DNA of 62,580 nt from Prevotella sp. GTDB lineage: Bacteria > Bacteroidota > Bacteroidia > Bacteroidales > Bacteroidaceae. A program made the translations under genes and the position numbers. How positions within the stretch are numbered: position 1 is the stretch's first letter; every line of letters starts with the position of its first letter. Of the stretch, positions 42,231 through 52,273 are shown in pieces. The notes under the pieces were generated by a model. That model saw only the letters and a list, made by a program, of their open reading frames with translations. It was not told the origin of the DNA and did not search any database. The stretch spans positions 1 to 62,580 of the forward strand of contig JAFPVW010000079.1 of assembly GCA_017395215.1 (NCBI GenBank), in the 5' to 3' direction.

Positions 42231-43541
42231 ATGGAGATACTCCTGCACTACACTTGGAAGCACAAGATGCTGCCGCTGAAAGAGTTGACGACAACCGACG
42301 GCCGCGAGGTGGAAATCATCGACCCGGGACTGCACAACCGCAACGCCGGGCCCGACTTCTTCAATGCCAAGGTGCGCATTGGCGGCACCCTCTGGGTGGG
42401 CAACGTCGAGATTCACGACCGCGCTTCCGACTGGTACCAGCACGGCCACGACGGCGACCCGCGCTACGACAACGTCGTGCTCCACGTCTGCGAGGTGGCC
42501 GATACCGACGTGCGCACCTCCGACGGCCACTACATCCCGCAGCTGCAGCTCAGCGTGCCCCAGCAGGTGCGCGATAATTACGACGAGCTGCTGCGCACCG
42601 ACCAGTACCCGCCCTGCTACAAGATTATCCCCGACCTCAGCGCACTCACCGTCCACGCCTGGATGGCAGCATTGCAGACCGAGCGTTTAGAGCGCAAGAC
42701 CGACGACATTCGCCGTCGTGCCGAGCAGTGTGGCGGCTCGTGGGAGGATGCCTACTTCGTCACGCTGGCCCGTAACTACGGCTTCGGCATCAACAGCGAA
42801 GCCTTCGAGCAGTGGGCGCTCAACGTGCCCATGAACGCCGTGGCCCACCACCGCGACGACCTCTTCCAGATAGAGGCAATCTTCCTCGGACAGGCCGGAC
42901 TCCTCGAGCTCGACACTGTGCCCAAGCACTGCCAGCAGGACGCCCTCAACGACGGCTACCTGGCCCGTCTGCGCAACGAGTACCAGTATCTGGCCCATAA
43001 GTTCTCGATGCAGCCGATGGATGCCCGCCAGTGGAACTTCCTGCGCCTGCGGCCCCAGAACTTCCCCCACATCCGTCTGGCCCAGCTGGCCAATCTCTAC
43101 TACGAGGGGCGGGTCGGTCTGAGCCAGCTCATCGACTGCAAGACCGTCGACCAGCTGAAGACGCTGCTCGCCACCCACGTCACGCCCTACTGGGAGACCC
43201 ACTACGCCTTCGGCTCACAGAGCACGAAGAACGCCAAGCGCCTCAGTGCCAGCTCCATCAACGTGCTCATCATCAACACGGCCATCCCCGTGCTCTTTGC
43301 CGTGGGCCGCCATCGCCAGAAGGAGGAGCTCTGCGACCGTGCCTTCGACCTGCTCGAACAGCTGCGCCCCGAGCAGAACCACATCATCCGCCTTTGGCAG
43401 GAGTGCGGACTGCCCGTCGGGTCGGCCGGCGACTCACAGGCTCTCATCCAGCTGAAGCGCGAATACTGTGACCGCCGCGACTGTCTGCGCTGCCGCATCG
43501 GCTACGAATACCTGAAAAAGGGAGTCCCCGCCCGCCTATGA
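42231..43541 (+). CDS. DUF2851-family protein
   Basis: 436 residues, no signal peptide. Begins MEILLHYTWKHKMLPLKEL with GLHNRNAGPDFFNAKVRIGGTLWVGNVEIHDRASDWYQHGHDGDPRYDNVVLHV, diagnostic of DUF2851, a Bacteroidetes family of unknown role. The GPDF...G(N)VEIH layout is reminiscent of nuclease folds, but this is not demonstrated. C-terminal Cys residues CDRRDCLRCR could bind metal. The start is set by the promoter box. Single-gene unit convergent with sufB. Confidence 0.85.
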   Translation: MEILLHYTWKHKMLPLKELTTTDGREVEIIDPGLHNRNAGPDFFNAKVRIGGTLWVGNVEIHDRASDWYQHGHDGDPRYDNVVLHVCEVADTDVRTSDGHYIPQLQLSVPQQVRDNYDELLRTDQYPPCYKIIPDLSALTVHAWMAALQTERLERKTDDIRRRAEQCGGSWEDAYFVTLARNYGFGINSEAFEQWALNVPMNAVAHHRDDLFQIEAIFLGQAGLLELDTVPKHCQQDALNDGYLARLRNEYQYLAHKFSMQPMDARQWNFLRLRPQNFPHIRLAQLANLYYEGRVGLSQLIDCKTVDQLKTLLATHVTPYWETHYAFGSQSTKNAKRLSASSINVLIINTAIPVLFAVGRHRQKEELCDRAFDLLEQLRPEQNHIIRLWQECGLPVGSAGDSQALIQLKREYCDRRDCLRCRIGYEYLKKGVPARL

Positions 43542-43561
43542 TTGCCAATCGCACTTTTGAA

Positions 43562-43833
43562 CCGACACTTCCTACACTTCCTGCACCTGGACCCGCTCTG
43601 GGATTTATTCATTGGCGGTGAACAAATAAAAGGCGCCGGGTTTTGCGCAAAACCCGGCGCCTTTTTGGCAAAACCCGGCGCCTTTTGTCAAAGACCCTAC
43701 ACCTTATCCGACACCTGACCTCAGAGACTGTTCCACCGGCTTAGGGGGATTTCTGTAAATTCGCCAGAAGATGCGCCGCTCTCCGGAGAGCGCAAATACA
43801 TACCTTAGGTGTAGGAAGTGTAGGAAGTGTCGG
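43562..43833. repeat. Intergenic element B with 9-mer terminal inverted repeats
   Basis: Fills most of the 333-bp gap between the convergent DUF2851 and sufB genes. Ends are 27-nt inverted repeats (43562-43588 and 43807-43833, one mismatch) made of 9-mers like ACACTTCCT; partial copies lie at ~43695-43718. Inside: TTTATTCA-7nt-TGAACAAA (43604-43626), which on the minus strand matches the 23-nt core of element A at 21 of 23 positions, a perfect 17-bp hairpin at 43628-43665, and an extra half-arm of that hairpin at 43667-43687. No coding sequence is apparent. Confidence 0.82.
43628..43665. terminator. Strong bidirectional terminator in element B
   Basis: Perfect 17-bp stem, arms AAAAGGCGCCGGGTTTT and its complement around GCGC, with A and T runs at both ends. 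Suited to terminate both DUF2851 and sufB transcripts. Confidence 0.8.
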
Positions 43834-43874
43834 TTGTTTCTTTTTCTTCGCCTTACACCGCGCGCGCACGAGAA

Positions 43875-45341
43875 CTACCCGACCGTCCCTTCGAGCGACA
43901 CCGACAGCAGCTTCTGCGCCTCGACGGCAAACTCCATCGGCAGCTTTTGCAGCACCTCCTTGGCGTAGCCGTTGACAATGAGGCCGACAGCCTGCTCGGT
44001 AGGGATGCCGCGCTGGTTGCAGTAGAAGAGCTGGTCCTCTGAGATTTTCGAGGTCGTGGCCTCGTGCTCGAAGATGGCCGTGTCGTTGTGCACGTCCATG
44101 TAGGGGAACGTGTGGGCACCGCAGTTGCTGCCAAGGAGCAGCGAGTCGCACGACGAGTAGTTGCGGGCACCGTCGGCAGTGGCTGTGGCGCGCACCAGTC
44201 CGCGGTACGAGTTCTGCGAGTGGCCGGCTGAGATGCCCTTCGAGATGATAGTCGACTTGGTGTTGCGGCCGATGTGTATCATCTTTGTGCCTGTGTCGGC
44301 CTCCTGGTAGTTGTTGGTGACGGCCACGGAGTAGAACTCCGCCACGCTGTTGTCGCCGCGCAGGATGCACGACGGGTATTTCCACGTGAGGGCCGAGCCC
44401 GTCTCCACCTGCGTCCACGACAGCTTCGAGTCGACGCCGTCGAGCAGGCCGCGCTTCGTCACGAGGTTCAGCACGCCGCCGCGGCCGTGCTCGTCGCCGG
44501 GGTACCAGTTTTGGACGGTGGAGTACTTCACCTCGGCACGGTCCTTGACGATGATCTCGACGATGGCCGCGTGCAGCTGGTTCTCGTCGCGCATAGGGGC
44601 GGTGCAGCCCTCAAGGTAGGAGACGTAGCTGTCGTCGTCGGCCACAATGAGCGTTCGCTCAAACTGGCCGGTGTTGCGGGCGTTGATGCGGAAGTAGCTG
44701 CTTAGCTCCATCGGGCAGCGCACGCCCTTGGGAATGTAGACGAACGACCCGTCGCTGAAGACGGCGGAGTTGAGCGCGGCAAAGAAGTTGTCCTTATAAG
44801 GCACCACCGACCCTAAGTACTGGCGCACCAGGTCGCCGTGCTCCTTGATGGCCTCGCCGATGGAGCAGAAGATGACGCCCTTCTCGCGCAGCTTCTCCTT
44901 GAATGTGGTCTTCACTGAGACGGAGTCCATGATGGCATCGACGGCGGTGTTGCCGCTAAGGGCGAGACGCTCCTCGAGGGGGATGCCGAGTTTGTCGAAG
45001 GTCTTCTCGAGCTCGGGGTCGATAGTCCCCTCCGCACCTCCCCCCGCAGGGCTGGCTTTCTTCACCGTCGGGTCGGCGTAGTAGGAGATGGCCTGGTAGT
45101 CGATAGGTGGAACGTGGACGTGGCCCCACTTCGGCTCCGTCTGCTCCTGCCAGTAGCGGAAGGCGCGGAGGCGGAAGTCGAGCATCCACCCGGGCTCGCC
45201 CTTCTTGGCTGAAATGAGCCGGACGACGTCTTCGTTCAGCCCTTTCTCTATGATTTCCGTATGCACGTCGGTGGTGAAGCCGAACTCATATTTCTGTTCG
45301 GCGATGCGACGCACAAGTTCGTTGTTCTCGTTAGTTTCCAT
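43875..45341 (-). CDS. sufB: Fe-S cluster assembly protein SufB, separated from sufCDS
   Basis: Core scaffold of SufBCD. 488 residues: [73 protein letters not shown], and the C-terminal [21 protein letters not shown] signature. A short Gly/Pro-rich stretch ([11 protein letters not shown], ~93-103) may be repeat-derived. Its start overlaps the phosphatase gene by 11 nt, so it is translated from the rimP-nusA-infB transcript. In other Bacteroidales sufB is normally followed by sufC; here element B follows and sufC is ~29.5 kb downstream in the same direction. Confidence 0.96.
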   Translation of the reverse strand: METNENNELVRRIAEQKYEFGFTTDVHTEIIEKGLNEDVVRLISAKKGEPGWMLDFRLRAFRYWQEQTEPKWGHVHVPPIDYQAISYYADPTVKKASPAGGGAEGTIDPELEKTFDKLGIPLEERLALSGNTAVDAIMDSVSVKTTFKEKLREKGVIFCSIGEAIKEHGDLVRQYLGSVVPYKDNFFAALNSAVFSDGSFVYIPKGVRCPMELSSYFRINARNTGQFERTLIVADDDSYVSYLEGCTAPMRDENQLHAAIVEIIVKDRAEVKYSTVQNWYPGDEHGRGGVLNLVTKRGLLDGVDSKLSWTQVETGSALTWKYPSCILRGDNSVAEFYSVAVTNNYQEADTGTKMIHIGRNTKSTIISKGISAGHSQNSYRGLVRATATADGARNYSSCDSLLLGSNCGAHTFPYMDVHNDTAIFEHEATTSKISEDQLFYCNQRGIPTEQAVGLIVNGYAKEVLQKLPMEFAVEAQKLLSVSLEGTVG

Positions 45342-47397
45342 GAGTCTTCATATATTTGATGGCGAGCATCGTCAGGTCGTCGCTCTGCTCGGCATTGCCC
45401 ACGAAGCGGTGGACGGACGTGTCCATTTCCCCTACTATAGCGGCTGGCTGGCCTGTATCCTCGCCAGTGAACGAATTAGCCACATCGATGATACGCTGTT
45501 CGCCAAACTGGGCATGCGTGACGTCTTCGGCCTCGTTGAGTCCGTCGGTATAGAGGAAGATGGTTGACTGGGGTTCCAATTCTATTTGTTGGCAGGTAAA
45601 CGTCCAGTCGTTCACGATGCCGATGGGAAGGTTGGGGTCGCAGGGCAGCAGGCTGACGTTGCGGCTGACGATTAGCGGCGAATTATGACCGGCATTGCAG
45701 TAGTGCAGCAGACCCGAGTGAAGGTCGATCACACCGACGAAGAGCGTGACGAACATACTCGTCTCGTTACCGTCGGCCATGGCCTTGTTGAGGGTCTTGA
45801 CTATGTGGTGCGGCTCTGCCACATGGGCAGAAATGTTGCGGAACAGCGAGCGGGTGACCGCCATCACGAGTGAGGCGGGTACGCCCTTGCCCGAGACGTC
45901 GCCGATGCAGAAGAACAGCTGTTCGTCGCGGATGAAGAAGTCGAACAGGTCGCCGCCCACGTCCTTGGCCGGCGTCAGCGTGCCGTAGATGTCGATGTCG
46001 TCGCGCTCGGGGTAGGGCGGGAACGTCTTCGGCAGCATCGACATCTGTATGTCGTGGGCCACCCTCAGCTCGTTCTCGATGGCGGCCTTCGAGGCGGTGG
46101 TCTTCTTGAGTTCGTCAACGTAATCGGAGAGTGAGTGCTGCATGCCCTCGAACGAGTCGCGCAGCAGGCGTATCTCGTCGTTGTGCTTGATGCGGGGCAG
46201 GGGCGTATTGAAGTTTCCCTTGGCCACCTCGCCTGCCGAGTCGGCCAGCTTCTTCAGCGGATTGGTAGCGCGCTTGATGATGATGCGGCCCACGATGCGC
46301 GTTACCAACAGGGCGATGGCAATAAGTATCAGCATGACGGTGCCCGTGACCATGCCTATGCCGTCGACCAGCATTCTGGGCACGGCCAGGGCTATCGACC
46401 AACTGGTACCCTCAACGGGCTCGTAGAACATGTAGGCGTTGTAGCCGTCAAAGTCGAAGTATTCAAAGTGGGCGGGCTCTCCCTCTGCATCGCTGTAGAA
46501 TCCCCTGTTGCCTGCCGCCATTCTGCGGCCTATTTCATCGTCGATGGTGTCGGCAGTTGCCTTGGCACACTCGAAGTAGTTGCCCTTGATGACGAGACTG
46601 GTGTCGGGATGGGCTATGTAAGAACCGTCCTTGTCGATGATGAAGTTGTAGGAGAAGAGCCGCCACCGACGGTCCCTCATTTCTTCCAGTCCGGCATTGC
46701 CAGAGCCGCTAATCTCGTGGGGATCACTGCCTATATAGACGCTGAAAGAATTTCCCTCATAGTCCATGCCCCTGATACGCTTTCCGCTGAACCAGCCCAG
46801 CGACAGGTCGGCACCGACGACGGCCACCGTCCGGCCCTGCTTGTCGTGGACGGGCATCAGCCAGGCCACGAGCGGTATGGAGTCGGTAGCGTCGAAGAAC
46901 GGCTTCGACCAATAGCTGCTGTCAGCCTTCATGGCCTTGGTGAACCACTCGGCCTTCAGGTAGTCATGGGCGGCATCGCCGACGAAGCGCCTCTCTACCT
47001 GTCCGCTGTCGCCCTTGACGACGAGCGGACAGAACCAGCGGCCTTTCTGGGGGTAGTAGTCGGCCACGAAACTGATGCCACAGCTGCGCACATGCGGATT
47101 GCCGGTGACAATCTGCTCCATGATGTCCGCCATCTTGTCGGGCTGGCCAAGGTTGTCTTCTATCTGCGCGCGGTGGTTGATGGTGCCGAGCGCGACTTCC
47201 TGGGTGATGGCCCTGATGCTGGAATGGCTGACCGCCAGGTAACTCTTGTAGAGATCCTGCTCCTCTTCCTTGATGAGGCCGTCGGCCAGCTTGTAGATGT
47301 AGTATGAGGCGAGAGCCATCACAATAAGCTGCGTGAGGGCAATCCCCCACGTCAGCCGTTTTGCGAAAGAGCGTATCTTACCCTTCTTCTGCTTCAC
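45331..47397 (-). CDS. Membrane PP2C/SpoIIE-type serine phosphatase with sensor domain and HAMP
   Basis: 688 residues. N-terminal transmembrane helix (about 14-36), an extracytoplasmic dCache-like sensor (40-325), a second helix (~340-365), HAMP ([40 protein letters not shown]), and a C-terminal SpoIIE-type phosphatase: [42 protein letters not shown]. It likely dephosphorylates an anti-sigma antagonist in a partner-switch pathway; no partner is visible here. The start is GTG at 47397: a TAA lies in frame two codons upstream. It begins 10 nt after infB and overlaps sufB. Confidence 0.9.
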   Translation of the reverse strand: MKQKKGKIRSFAKRLTWGIALTQLIVMALASYYIYKLADGLIKEEEQDLYKSYLAVSHSSIRAITQEVALGTINHRAQIEDNLGQPDKMADIMEQIVTGNPHVRSCGISFVADYYPQKGRWFCPLVVKGDSGQVERRFVGDAAHDYLKAEWFTKAMKADSSYWSKPFFDATDSIPLVAWLMPVHDKQGRTVAVVGADLSLGWFSGKRIRGMDYEGNSFSVYIGSDPHEISGSGNAGLEEMRDRRWRLFSYNFIIDKDGSYIAHPDTSLVIKGNYFECAKATADTIDDEIGRRMAAGNRGFYSDAEGEPAHFEYFDFDGYNAYMFYEPVEGTSWSIALAVPRMLVDGIGMVTGTVMLILIAIALLVTRIVGRIIIKRATNPLKKLADSAGEVAKGNFNTPLPRIKHNDEIRLLRDSFEGMQHSLSDYVDELKKTTASKAAIENELRVAHDIQMSMLPKTFPPYPERDDIDIYGTLTPAKDVGGDLFDFFIRDEQLFFCIGDVSGKGVPASLVMAVTRSLFRNISAHVAEPHHIVKTLNKAMADGNETSMFVTLFVGVIDLHSGLLHYCNAGHNSPLIVSRNVSLLPCDPNLPIGIVNDWTFTCQQIELEPQSTIFLYTDGLNEAEDVTHAQFGEQRIIDVANSFTGEDTGQPAAIVGEMDTSVHRFVGNAEQSDDLTMLAIKYMKTHGN

Positions 47398-47407
47398 TTC
47401 TTACTCC

Positions 47408-50284
47408 TTAGAGTTTCTGCTCCACCTCAATCTCGGTGAAGGTCTCGATGATGTCGCCCACCTCGATGTCGTCCCAGTTGACGAGCGAGATACCGCACTC
47501 CAGGCCCGTAGCCACCTCCTTGGCGTCGTCCTTGTAACGCTTCAGGGCGTCGATGTTGGCGGTGTGGATGACGATACCGTCGCGGATGACGCGGGCCTTG
47601 TCCTTGTTGTGCACCTTGCCCTCGGTGACGAGACCGCCGGCCACGGTGCCCACCTTCGAAATCTTGAACACCTGCTTGACCTCGATCTCGCCGGTGACGA
47701 TTTCCTTCTTCACCTTGTCGAGCATGCCCTGCATGGTAGACTTCACCTCGTCGATGGCGTCGTATATAATAGAATAGGTGTTGATCTCCACACCCTCGCG
47801 CTCGGCCAGGCGGCGGGCGTCGGCCGACGGGCGTACCTGGAAGCCGACGATGATGGCATCGGAGGCCGAAGCCAGCATGACGTCGTTCTCGCTGATCTGG
47901 CCGACGGCCTTGGCGATGACGTTGACCTGCACCTTCTCGGTCGAGAGCTTGATGAACGAGTCGCTGAGGGCCTCGATACTACCGTCGGTGTCGCCCTTGA
48001 CGATGATGTTCAGCTCGTGGAACTCGCCGAGTGCGATGCGGTGCGACAGTTCGTCGAGGCCGAGCTTCGTCGTCGTGCGCAGGCTCTGCTCGCGCTGCAG
48101 CTGTGTACGCTTGTTGGTGATTTCGCGCGCCTCCTGCTCGGTCTCCATGATGTGGAACGAGTCGCCGGCGGTCGGTGCGCCGTTCAAGCCGAGGATGATG
48201 GCGGGCTCGGCGGGACCGGCCTGCTCGATGCGCTGGTTGCGCTCGTTGAACATGGCCTTGATGCGGCCGTAGCTCGTTCCGGCGACGACGATGTCGCCCT
48301 GCTTCAGCGTACCGTTAGAGACGAGCACCGTCGACACGTAGCCGCGGCCCTTGTCGAGCGAACTCTCGATGATAGAGCCCGTAGCCTTGCGGTTGGGGTT
48401 GGCCTTCAGGTCGAGCATTTCGGCTTCGAGCAGCACCTTTTCGAGCAGCTCGTCGACGCCGATGCCCTTCTTGGCCGAAATCTCCTGACACTGGTACTTA
48501 CCGCCCCAGTCCTCGACCAGCAGGTTCATGTTGGCCAGGTCCTCGCGTATCTTGTCGGGGTTGGCACCCGGCTTGTCAATCTTGTTGATGGCAAACACCA
48601 TCGGCACGTTGGCAGCCTGGGCGTGGGCGATGGCCTCCTTGGTGGTAGGCATCACCGAGTCGTCGGCGGCAACGATGATGATGGCGATATCCGTCACCTG
48701 GGCACCACGGGCACGCATGGCGGTAAAGGCCTCGTGACCCGGCGTGTCGAGGAAGGTGATGCGGCGGCCGTCCTTCAGCTTCACGTTGTAGGCACCGATG
48801 TGCTGCGTGATGCCGCCGGCCTCACCGGCGATGACGTTGGTGTTGCGTATGAAGTCGAGCAGCGACGTCTTACCGTGGTCGACGTGACCCATGACGGTGA
48901 CGATGGGGGCGCGGCTGACGAGATCGTTCTCATCGTCCTCCTCCTCGGTAATGGCATTCTGAACCTCAGCCGAGACGTACTCGGTGGTGAAGCCGAACTC
49001 GTCGGCTACGATGTTGATGGTCTCTGCGTCGAGGCGCTGGTTGATGCTCACCATGATGCCGATAGACATACAGGTACCGATGACCTGATTGACGCCGACG
49101 TTCATCATCGTGGCCAGCTCGCTGACGGTCACAAACTCCGTCAGCTTCAGCACCTTCGACTGAGCTGCCTCGGCTGCCATCTCCTCGCTGATGCGCTCCT
49201 GTACGGCGTCGCGCTTCTCGCGGCGGTACTTGGCACCCTTCTTGTTCTGGTTCTTCGTGGTCAGACGGGCCAGCGTCTCCTTGACCTGGCGTGCCACGTC
49301 CTCCTCGTTCACCTCGAGCGGCTTCTGCGGGCGGTTCTTGTTCTTCTTGTTCTTGCCGCCACCCTGCTGCTGTTGCTGCTGGTTGGTGTCGCCCTTCGGC
49401 TTGTTCTTCTTATTCTTGTTCTGGCTGTCGTTCTTGGCCTCGGCCTCGATGTCGACGCGCTCCTTGCCAATGCGCACGCGCTTCTTCTTCTCGCTGCGCT
49501 GCTGGGCCAGCTTCTCCTCGCGCTCCTTCTTCTTCTCCTCCTTCGACTTCTTCTTCGGGCGGGTACTCTGGTTCAGCGCGTCGAGATCGATCTTGCCGAG
49601 CACGTTCACCTTCGGGGCCAGCTTGGCCTCGCTCTTCAGCGTGAACACCTTGGGACCCGTCTCGGCAGGCTGGTCGGCGGGCTTGGCAGGCTCTTCAGCA
49701 GGAGCCGCTTTCTCGTTGGCGACAGCAGGTGCCGGTTCTTTCACGGTCTTTGTCTCGGTCTTGGGGGCCGCTTCCTCTTTCTTTTCGGGTTCGGCAGGTT
49801 TGGAAACCTCCTTCACGGGAGTGTCGGCAGGCTTCGTGGCAGCTTCAATCTTGGCCTCGGGCTTTTTGGGCTCCTCGGGTTTCTTTTCTTCCTTCGCCGG
49901 ACTCACGGCAGCAGTCTCAGGCTTGGGAGCTTTTTCTGAAACGACAGGCGACGGGGGTGTGGCCGGGCGCTTGTTAAGGCTGTCCAGGTCAATCTTTCCA
50001 AGTGGCTTGAACTGCTGGCGGGGCTCCGGCTTCAGGACTTCCTCTTCTTTCTTCTTCTGTTCTTTATCTTTCTTTTTCGGGAAAATCTTCTCGGCTTGCT
50101 TCTTGATGGCCTTGTCACCATTGAACTCGTTGACCAGCGCCTCGTATTGCTCGTCGCTGATCTTTGTGTTTGTGGTGATGTCATCCTTCACCTCGCCGAG
50201 GCGATTTTTCTTTTTCAGGAAATCAACTGCCGTTTGAAGTCCTATGTTCAGTTCTGATAGTACTTTATTTAATCTTACTCCCAT
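47408..50284 (-). CDS. infB: Translation initiation factor IF-2
   Basis: Brings initiator tRNA to the 30S subunit with GTP. 958 residues: N-terminal helical domain, a long Lys/Glu/Pro/Ala-rich linker (~60-330), then the G domain with [29 protein letters not shown] and [10 protein letters not shown], and C-terminal domains ending [19 protein letters not shown]. Normal for the phylum. It lies 135 nt downstream of nusA with a repeat-rich spacer. Confidence 0.97.
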   Translation of the reverse strand: MGVRLNKVLSELNIGLQTAVDFLKKKNRLGEVKDDITTNTKISDEQYEALVNEFNGDKAIKKQAEKIFPKKKDKEQKKKEEEVLKPEPRQQFKPLGKIDLDSLNKRPATPPSPVVSEKAPKPETAAVSPAKEEKKPEEPKKPEAKIEAATKPADTPVKEVSKPAEPEKKEEAAPKTETKTVKEPAPAVANEKAAPAEEPAKPADQPAETGPKVFTLKSEAKLAPKVNVLGKIDLDALNQSTRPKKKSKEEKKKEREEKLAQQRSEKKKRVRIGKERVDIEAEAKNDSQNKNKKNKPKGDTNQQQQQQGGGKNKKNKNRPQKPLEVNEEDVARQVKETLARLTTKNQNKKGAKYRREKRDAVQERISEEMAAEAAQSKVLKLTEFVTVSELATMMNVGVNQVIGTCMSIGIMVSINQRLDAETINIVADEFGFTTEYVSAEVQNAITEEEDDENDLVSRAPIVTVMGHVDHGKTSLLDFIRNTNVIAGEAGGITQHIGAYNVKLKDGRRITFLDTPGHEAFTAMRARGAQVTDIAIIIVAADDSVMPTTKEAIAHAQAANVPMVFAINKIDKPGANPDKIREDLANMNLLVEDWGGKYQCQEISAKKGIGVDELLEKVLLEAEMLDLKANPNRKATGSIIESSLDKGRGYVSTVLVSNGTLKQGDIVVAGTSYGRIKAMFNERNQRIEQAGPAEPAIILGLNGAPTAGDSFHIMETEQEAREITNKRTQLQREQSLRTTTKLGLDELSHRIALGEFHELNIIVKGDTDGSIEALSDSFIKLSTEKVQVNVIAKAVGQISENDVMLASASDAIIVGFQVRPSADARRLAEREGVEINTYSIIYDAIDEVKSTMQGMLDKVKKEIVTGEIEVKQVFKISKVGTVAGGLVTEGKVHNKDKARVIRDGIVIHTANIDALKRYKDDAKEVATGLECGISLVNWDDIEVGDIIETFTEIEVEQKL

Positions 50285-50419
50285 TCTTGTTGCTGTTGGG
50301 TGTTAGTTGTTGGTTGTTGGTTTTGTGTTATGGCATTGGATGTTCCGAACATGGGGGATTGATGAATAGCCACACCCTTTAGGCTATCATCCAACACCCA
50401 TCACCCAGCACCTTGACGT
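50285..50419. other. nusA-infB spacer with tandem tracts and a hairpin
   Basis: 135 nt without a gene. Contains tandem GTTGTTG/GTTGGTT units (50287-50325), an opposing AACACCC/ATCACCC tract (50390-50412), and a hairpin with GATGAATAGCC / GGCTATCATC arms (~50360-50391, one bulge). No promoter box was found. It may modulate readthrough into infB. Confidence 0.5.
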
Positions 50420-51679
50420 TTATTCGAACTCGGCCCTCAGGATGTTCAGCACCTCGTCGACGGTCTCCTCCTCGAGGTCGGCCTTCTCGATGAGCATCTC
50501 GCGCGGAGCATTGAGCACAGCCTTGGCCGTGTCAAGACCGATGGCCTTGATGGAGTCGATGATCCACTGGTCGATCTCGTCGGAGAACTCGTCCAGATAG
50601 ATGTCCTCGTCCTCGGTTCCCTCGCTGACGACGCGGAACACGTCGATGGTGTGCTCTGTCAGCATAGAAGCCAGCTTGATGTTCATACCGCCCTTACCGA
50701 TAGCCAGGCTCACCTCCTCAGGCTGCAGGTAGACCTCGGCCTTGTGGTTCTCCTCGTCGAGCGTGATGCTGCTGACCTTGGCCGGCGACAGCGCACGCTG
50801 GATGAAGAGCTGGGTGTTGCTGGTGTAGTTGATGACGTCGATGTTCTCGCCGCCAAGCTCGCGGACGATGCCGTGGACGCGGCTGCCCTTCACGCCGACG
50901 CAGGCACCCACCGGGTCGATGCGCTCGTCGTAGCTCTCGACGGCAATCTTGGCACGCTCGCCCGGCATGCGGGCCACGCGCTTGATGGTGATCAGACCGT
51001 CGTTGATCTCGGGAACCTCAGCCTCCAACAGGCGCTCCAGGAAAACTGGGCTGGTGCGTGAGAGGATGATACGCGGGTTGTTGTTCTCGTTCTGAACCTC
51101 CTTGACGATGGCGCGCACGGTCTCGCCCTTGTGGTAGTTGTCGGCGGGAATCTGCTCCGACTTCGGCAGGTGCAGCTCGTTGCCCTCGTCGTCCATCAGC
51201 AGCACTTCGCGCTTCCACATCTGGTAGACCTCGCCGCTGACAACGGTGTTCACCTTGTCCTTGTACTTCTGGTACAGCGAGTCGTGCTCAAGCTCCAGAA
51301 TCTTCGAGGCCAGCGTCTGGCGCAGGTTCAGGATGGCGCGGCGGCCGAACTTCTGGAAGTCCACCTCCTCAGAAACCTCTTCGCCCACCTCGTAGTCGGG
51401 CTCAATCTTCTGGGCCTCGCTCAGGGCTATTTCCTTGTTCTCGTCCTTGACCTCACCGTCCTCAACCACAATGCGGTTGCGGTGGATTTCGAAGTCGCCC
51501 TTGTCGGGGTTTACGATCACGTCGAAGTTCTCGTCCGACCCGAACATCTTGGCGATGACGTTGCGGAAGCTTTCCTCGAGCACGCTGACCAGTGTGGTGC
51601 GGTCGATGTTCTTCGTCTCTTTAAATTCCTGAAAGGTCTCAATCATCGATGGGCCTTTCGCATCTTTCTTTGTTGCCAT
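50420..51679 (-). CDS. nusA: Transcription termination/antitermination factor NusA
   Basis: RNA polymerase-associated factor. 419 residues: N-terminal polymerase-binding domain (MIETFQEFKETKNIDRTTLVSVLEESFRNVIAKMFG), an S1 domain, and KH domains (IDPVGACVGVKGSRVHGIVRELGGENIDVINY; EVSLAIGKGGMNIKLASMLTEHTIDV). A C-terminal acidic helical segment follows. The gene lies 13 nt after rimP. Confidence 0.97.
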   Translation of the reverse strand: MATKKDAKGPSMIETFQEFKETKNIDRTTLVSVLEESFRNVIAKMFGSDENFDVIVNPDKGDFEIHRNRIVVEDGEVKDENKEIALSEAQKIEPDYEVGEEVSEEVDFQKFGRRAILNLRQTLASKILELEHDSLYQKYKDKVNTVVSGEVYQMWKREVLLMDDEGNELHLPKSEQIPADNYHKGETVRAIVKEVQNENNNPRIILSRTSPVFLERLLEAEVPEINDGLITIKRVARMPGERAKIAVESYDERIDPVGACVGVKGSRVHGIVRELGGENIDVINYTSNTQLFIQRALSPAKVSSITLDEENHKAEVYLQPEEVSLAIGKGGMNIKLASMLTEHTIDVFRVVSEGTEDEDIYLDEFSDEIDQWIIDSIKAIGLDTAKAVLNAPREMLIEKADLEEETVDEVLNILRAEFE

Positions 51680-51692
51680 TTATTATTGTTTT

Positions 51693-52160
51693 TTATTTGA
51701 ATGCTAACAGGTATTTCACCGACTTCACCTCATCCATGGAAAAGGTCTTGTCGGTGTCGACAATAACAGGGCGCTTCTTGCCCTCAACGGTCTGCTTCTC
51801 CTGGACGGTAATGGTAAAGTTGCGGTCTTCGACAGCCTTGAGAATGCCTTTCTGCTTCTGGCCGTCCAGCTGCAGCACCTCCACCTCGTCGCCGATGTGG
51901 TTCTTGTACTGCTGCTCTACCTTGAAGGGCTGGCCGAGACCCGCTGAGCCCACTTCCAGCTCATAGTCGCCGAGTTCGTCGCCCAGCTTTTCCTGCAGGA
52001 ACCGGCTCAGTTCGGCGCAGTCTTCAATCCAGACGCCGTCGGCATGGTCGATTTCGATTACGATACGGTCGTCGGCACCGAAAATAATGTCTACCAGGAA
52101 GTAGTCGTTGCCTTGCAGCCACTCTTCCACAAATGTCGTTACAACTTCTTTGTTAATCAT
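51693..52160 (-). CDS. rimP: Ribosome maturation factor RimP
   Basis: Needed for 30S subunit assembly. 155 residues: YFLVDIIFGADDRIVIEIDHADGVWIEDCAELSRFLQEKL and the typical ELEVGSAGLGQPFK followed by an Sm-like C-terminal domain. First gene of the rimP-nusA-infB-phosphatase-sufB run, with a promoter at 52226-52233 and a leader hairpin. Confidence 0.95.
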   Translation of the reverse strand: MINKEVVTTFVEEWLQGNDYFLVDIIFGADDRIVIEIDHADGVWIEDCAELSRFLQEKLGDELGDYELEVGSAGLGQPFKVEQQYKNHIGDEVEVLQLDGQKQKGILKAVEDRNFTITVQEKQTVEGKKRPVIVDTDKTFSMDEVKSVKYLLAFK

Positions 52161-52187
52161 CTAATCATGTTAATTATAATGCAAATG

Positions 52188-52213
52188 AGAGACCCTTCCG
52201 GGCCTCTCATTCC
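52188..52213 (-). promoter_or_regulatory. Leader hairpin upstream of rimP
   Basis: Stem ATGAGAGACCC / GGGCCTCTCAT (11 bp including one G-U type pair) with a TTCC loop, between the rimP promoter and its start codon. Only a weak T-run follows on the minus strand. It could be an attenuator or an mRNA 5'-end stabiliser; it could also be the end of the upstream S41 transcript. Confidence 0.5.
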
Positions 52214-52225
52214 ACTGAACGGGTG

Positions 52226-52233
52226 CAAAGGTA
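52226..52233 (-). promoter_or_regulatory. Promoter -7 box for rimP-nusA-infB
   Basis: TACCTTTG on the minus strand with TTTG at the -33 position (52254-52257, 20-nt spacer). Confidence 0.75.
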
Positions 52234-52273
52234 CGAAGATTTTCTTAAACCGCCAAACTTTTGCGCCGTTTTT

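Noticed and set aside
45033-45062. GC-rich repeat element inside sufB
   Set aside because: The Pro/Gly/Ala stretch is suggestive, but no clear paired arms are visible, so it is not listed as a repeat.
47333-49939. 868-codon plus-strand open frame opposite infB
   Set aside because: Leu/Val/Asp low-complexity sequence produced by the antisense of a Lys/Glu-rich gene; infB is certain.
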